Made by a program: the position numbers and the translations under genes. A stretch of DNA of 64,000 nucleotides from Cryomorpha ignava. Lineage in GTDB: Bacteria > Bacteroidota > Bacteroidia > Flavobacteriales_D > Cryomorphaceae. The stretch is taken from NCBI RefSeq assembly GCF_010686655.1, contig NZ_JAAGVY010000012.1, forward strand, positions 54,237 through 118,236. The letters are read 5' to 3'. The notes beneath the pieces were generated by a model. That model made no database searches, was not told where the DNA came from, and was given only the letters and a program-made list of their open reading frames with translations. Below, in pieces: positions 63,713-64,000 of the stretch (its first letter is position 1; each line of letters opens with the position of its first letter).

Positions 63713-63789
63713 CCCGAAGAACCGTGACTTACCTTTCCTTCTTTATTCTCACATTCAGAATCTGCGGGTATTTGAGGCAAAATAAAAAA

Positions 63790-63814
63790 CCCCTCTCGCA
63801 ATATGCGAGAAGGG
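63790..63814. terminator. Bidirectional hairpin terminator
   Basis: CCCTCTCGCA pairs with TGCGAGAAGGG (one bulge, 3-nt loop). T-runs flank it on both strands. It lies 53 bp downstream of the stop of the last gene in the window and should end its leftward transcript. Confidence 0.85.
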
Positions 63815-63866
63815 TTTTTTCTTTTTGAAATTGATTAATTCGGACACGAAAATCGTGTCTTTAGAA

Positions 63867-64000
63867 TTAACGTGCAATCATAAATTTCTCAATGATTGTT
63901 TCATTTTGAGTCGTCATACGGTAAATGTACACTCCATTAGGAAGTGCAGCACCGTTGAAGTCAAGGCGGTATTCGTGGCCTTGTTGTGCTTCTTGATTAA
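63867..64000 (-). CDS. C-terminal fragment of a T9SS type A sorting-domain protein
   Basis: The frame is open from the window edge to a TAA at 63867-63869. The visible 43 residues include RLDFNGAALPNGVYIYRM and end in IEKFMIAR. The NGVYIYR strand followed by a short basic end is the close of a T9SS type A sorting domain. The rest of the protein lies outside the window. Confidence 0.8.
   Translation of the reverse strand, partial: NQEAQQGHEYRLDFNGAALPNGVYIYRMTTQNETIIEKFMIAR

Overview
The window comes from a Bacteroidota genome, most likely a marine member of the Flavobacteriales. Four things point there: type IX secretion (T9SS) type A sorting domains at several C-termini, a type VI secretion locus of the Bacteroidota-only subtype iii (TssN, TssO, TssP and TssR in place of TssJLM), AT-rich DNA with almost no Shine-Dalgarno sequences, and several TAnnTTTG-like -7 elements. 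I see no tRNA, rRNA, insertion sequence or CRISPR array.

Positions 1-33833 hold a divergent T6SSiii locus around a control region at 16770-17156. The leftward operon (16766 down to 1 and beyond) is packed with overlapping or nearly touching genes. It encodes TssO, a TssP-like protein, a giant Ig-repeat protein with a T9SS sorting domain, an outer-membrane-barrel-like protein, TssR, a LolD/MacB-type ATPase with an FtsX-type permease, a lipoprotein (TssQ candidate), two TPR proteins and two unknown exported proteins. The rightward half carries a cargo module (PAAR protein, metzincin-type protease, immunity-like lipoprotein, a 113-aa protein, a DUF4123 adaptor), then a LytTR regulator and the run ClpV, TssB, TssC, VgrG, TssE, TssF, TssG, TssN, TssK. 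No Hcp gene is in the window. Four T6SS transcription units share a 16-bp direct-repeat motif. In the three rightward units it sits 37-38 bp upstream of a -7-like element, and in the leftward unit 48 bp, one helical turn more.

Positions 33971-37200 are an accessory stretch: a more GC-rich gene with an OmpA-like segment, a small L,D-transpeptidase-like protein that could be a T6SS effector, and two paralogous LuxR-type regulators without receiver domains.

Positions 37565-59775 encode what looks like a surface cohesin-dockerin system. A small protein combines a cohesin-like domain with a T9SS sorting domain (an anchor). Two proteins carry both a cohesin-like domain and a C-terminal dockerin, one of them 2736 aa long with duplicated beta-helices. 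Three secreted metalloproteases end in the same dockerin. Every dockerin follows a carboxypeptidase-regulatory-like domain, which recalls the X-dockerin pair of cellulosomes, but here the cargo is proteases. A PAS-LuxR regulator with a 16-bp palindrome just upstream lies inside the cluster.

Positions 60033-64000 hold four leftward secreted-protein genes (NIDO-like, unknown, two with T9SS sorting domains). Three share a conserved leader about 165 bp long, and several have clear hairpin terminators.
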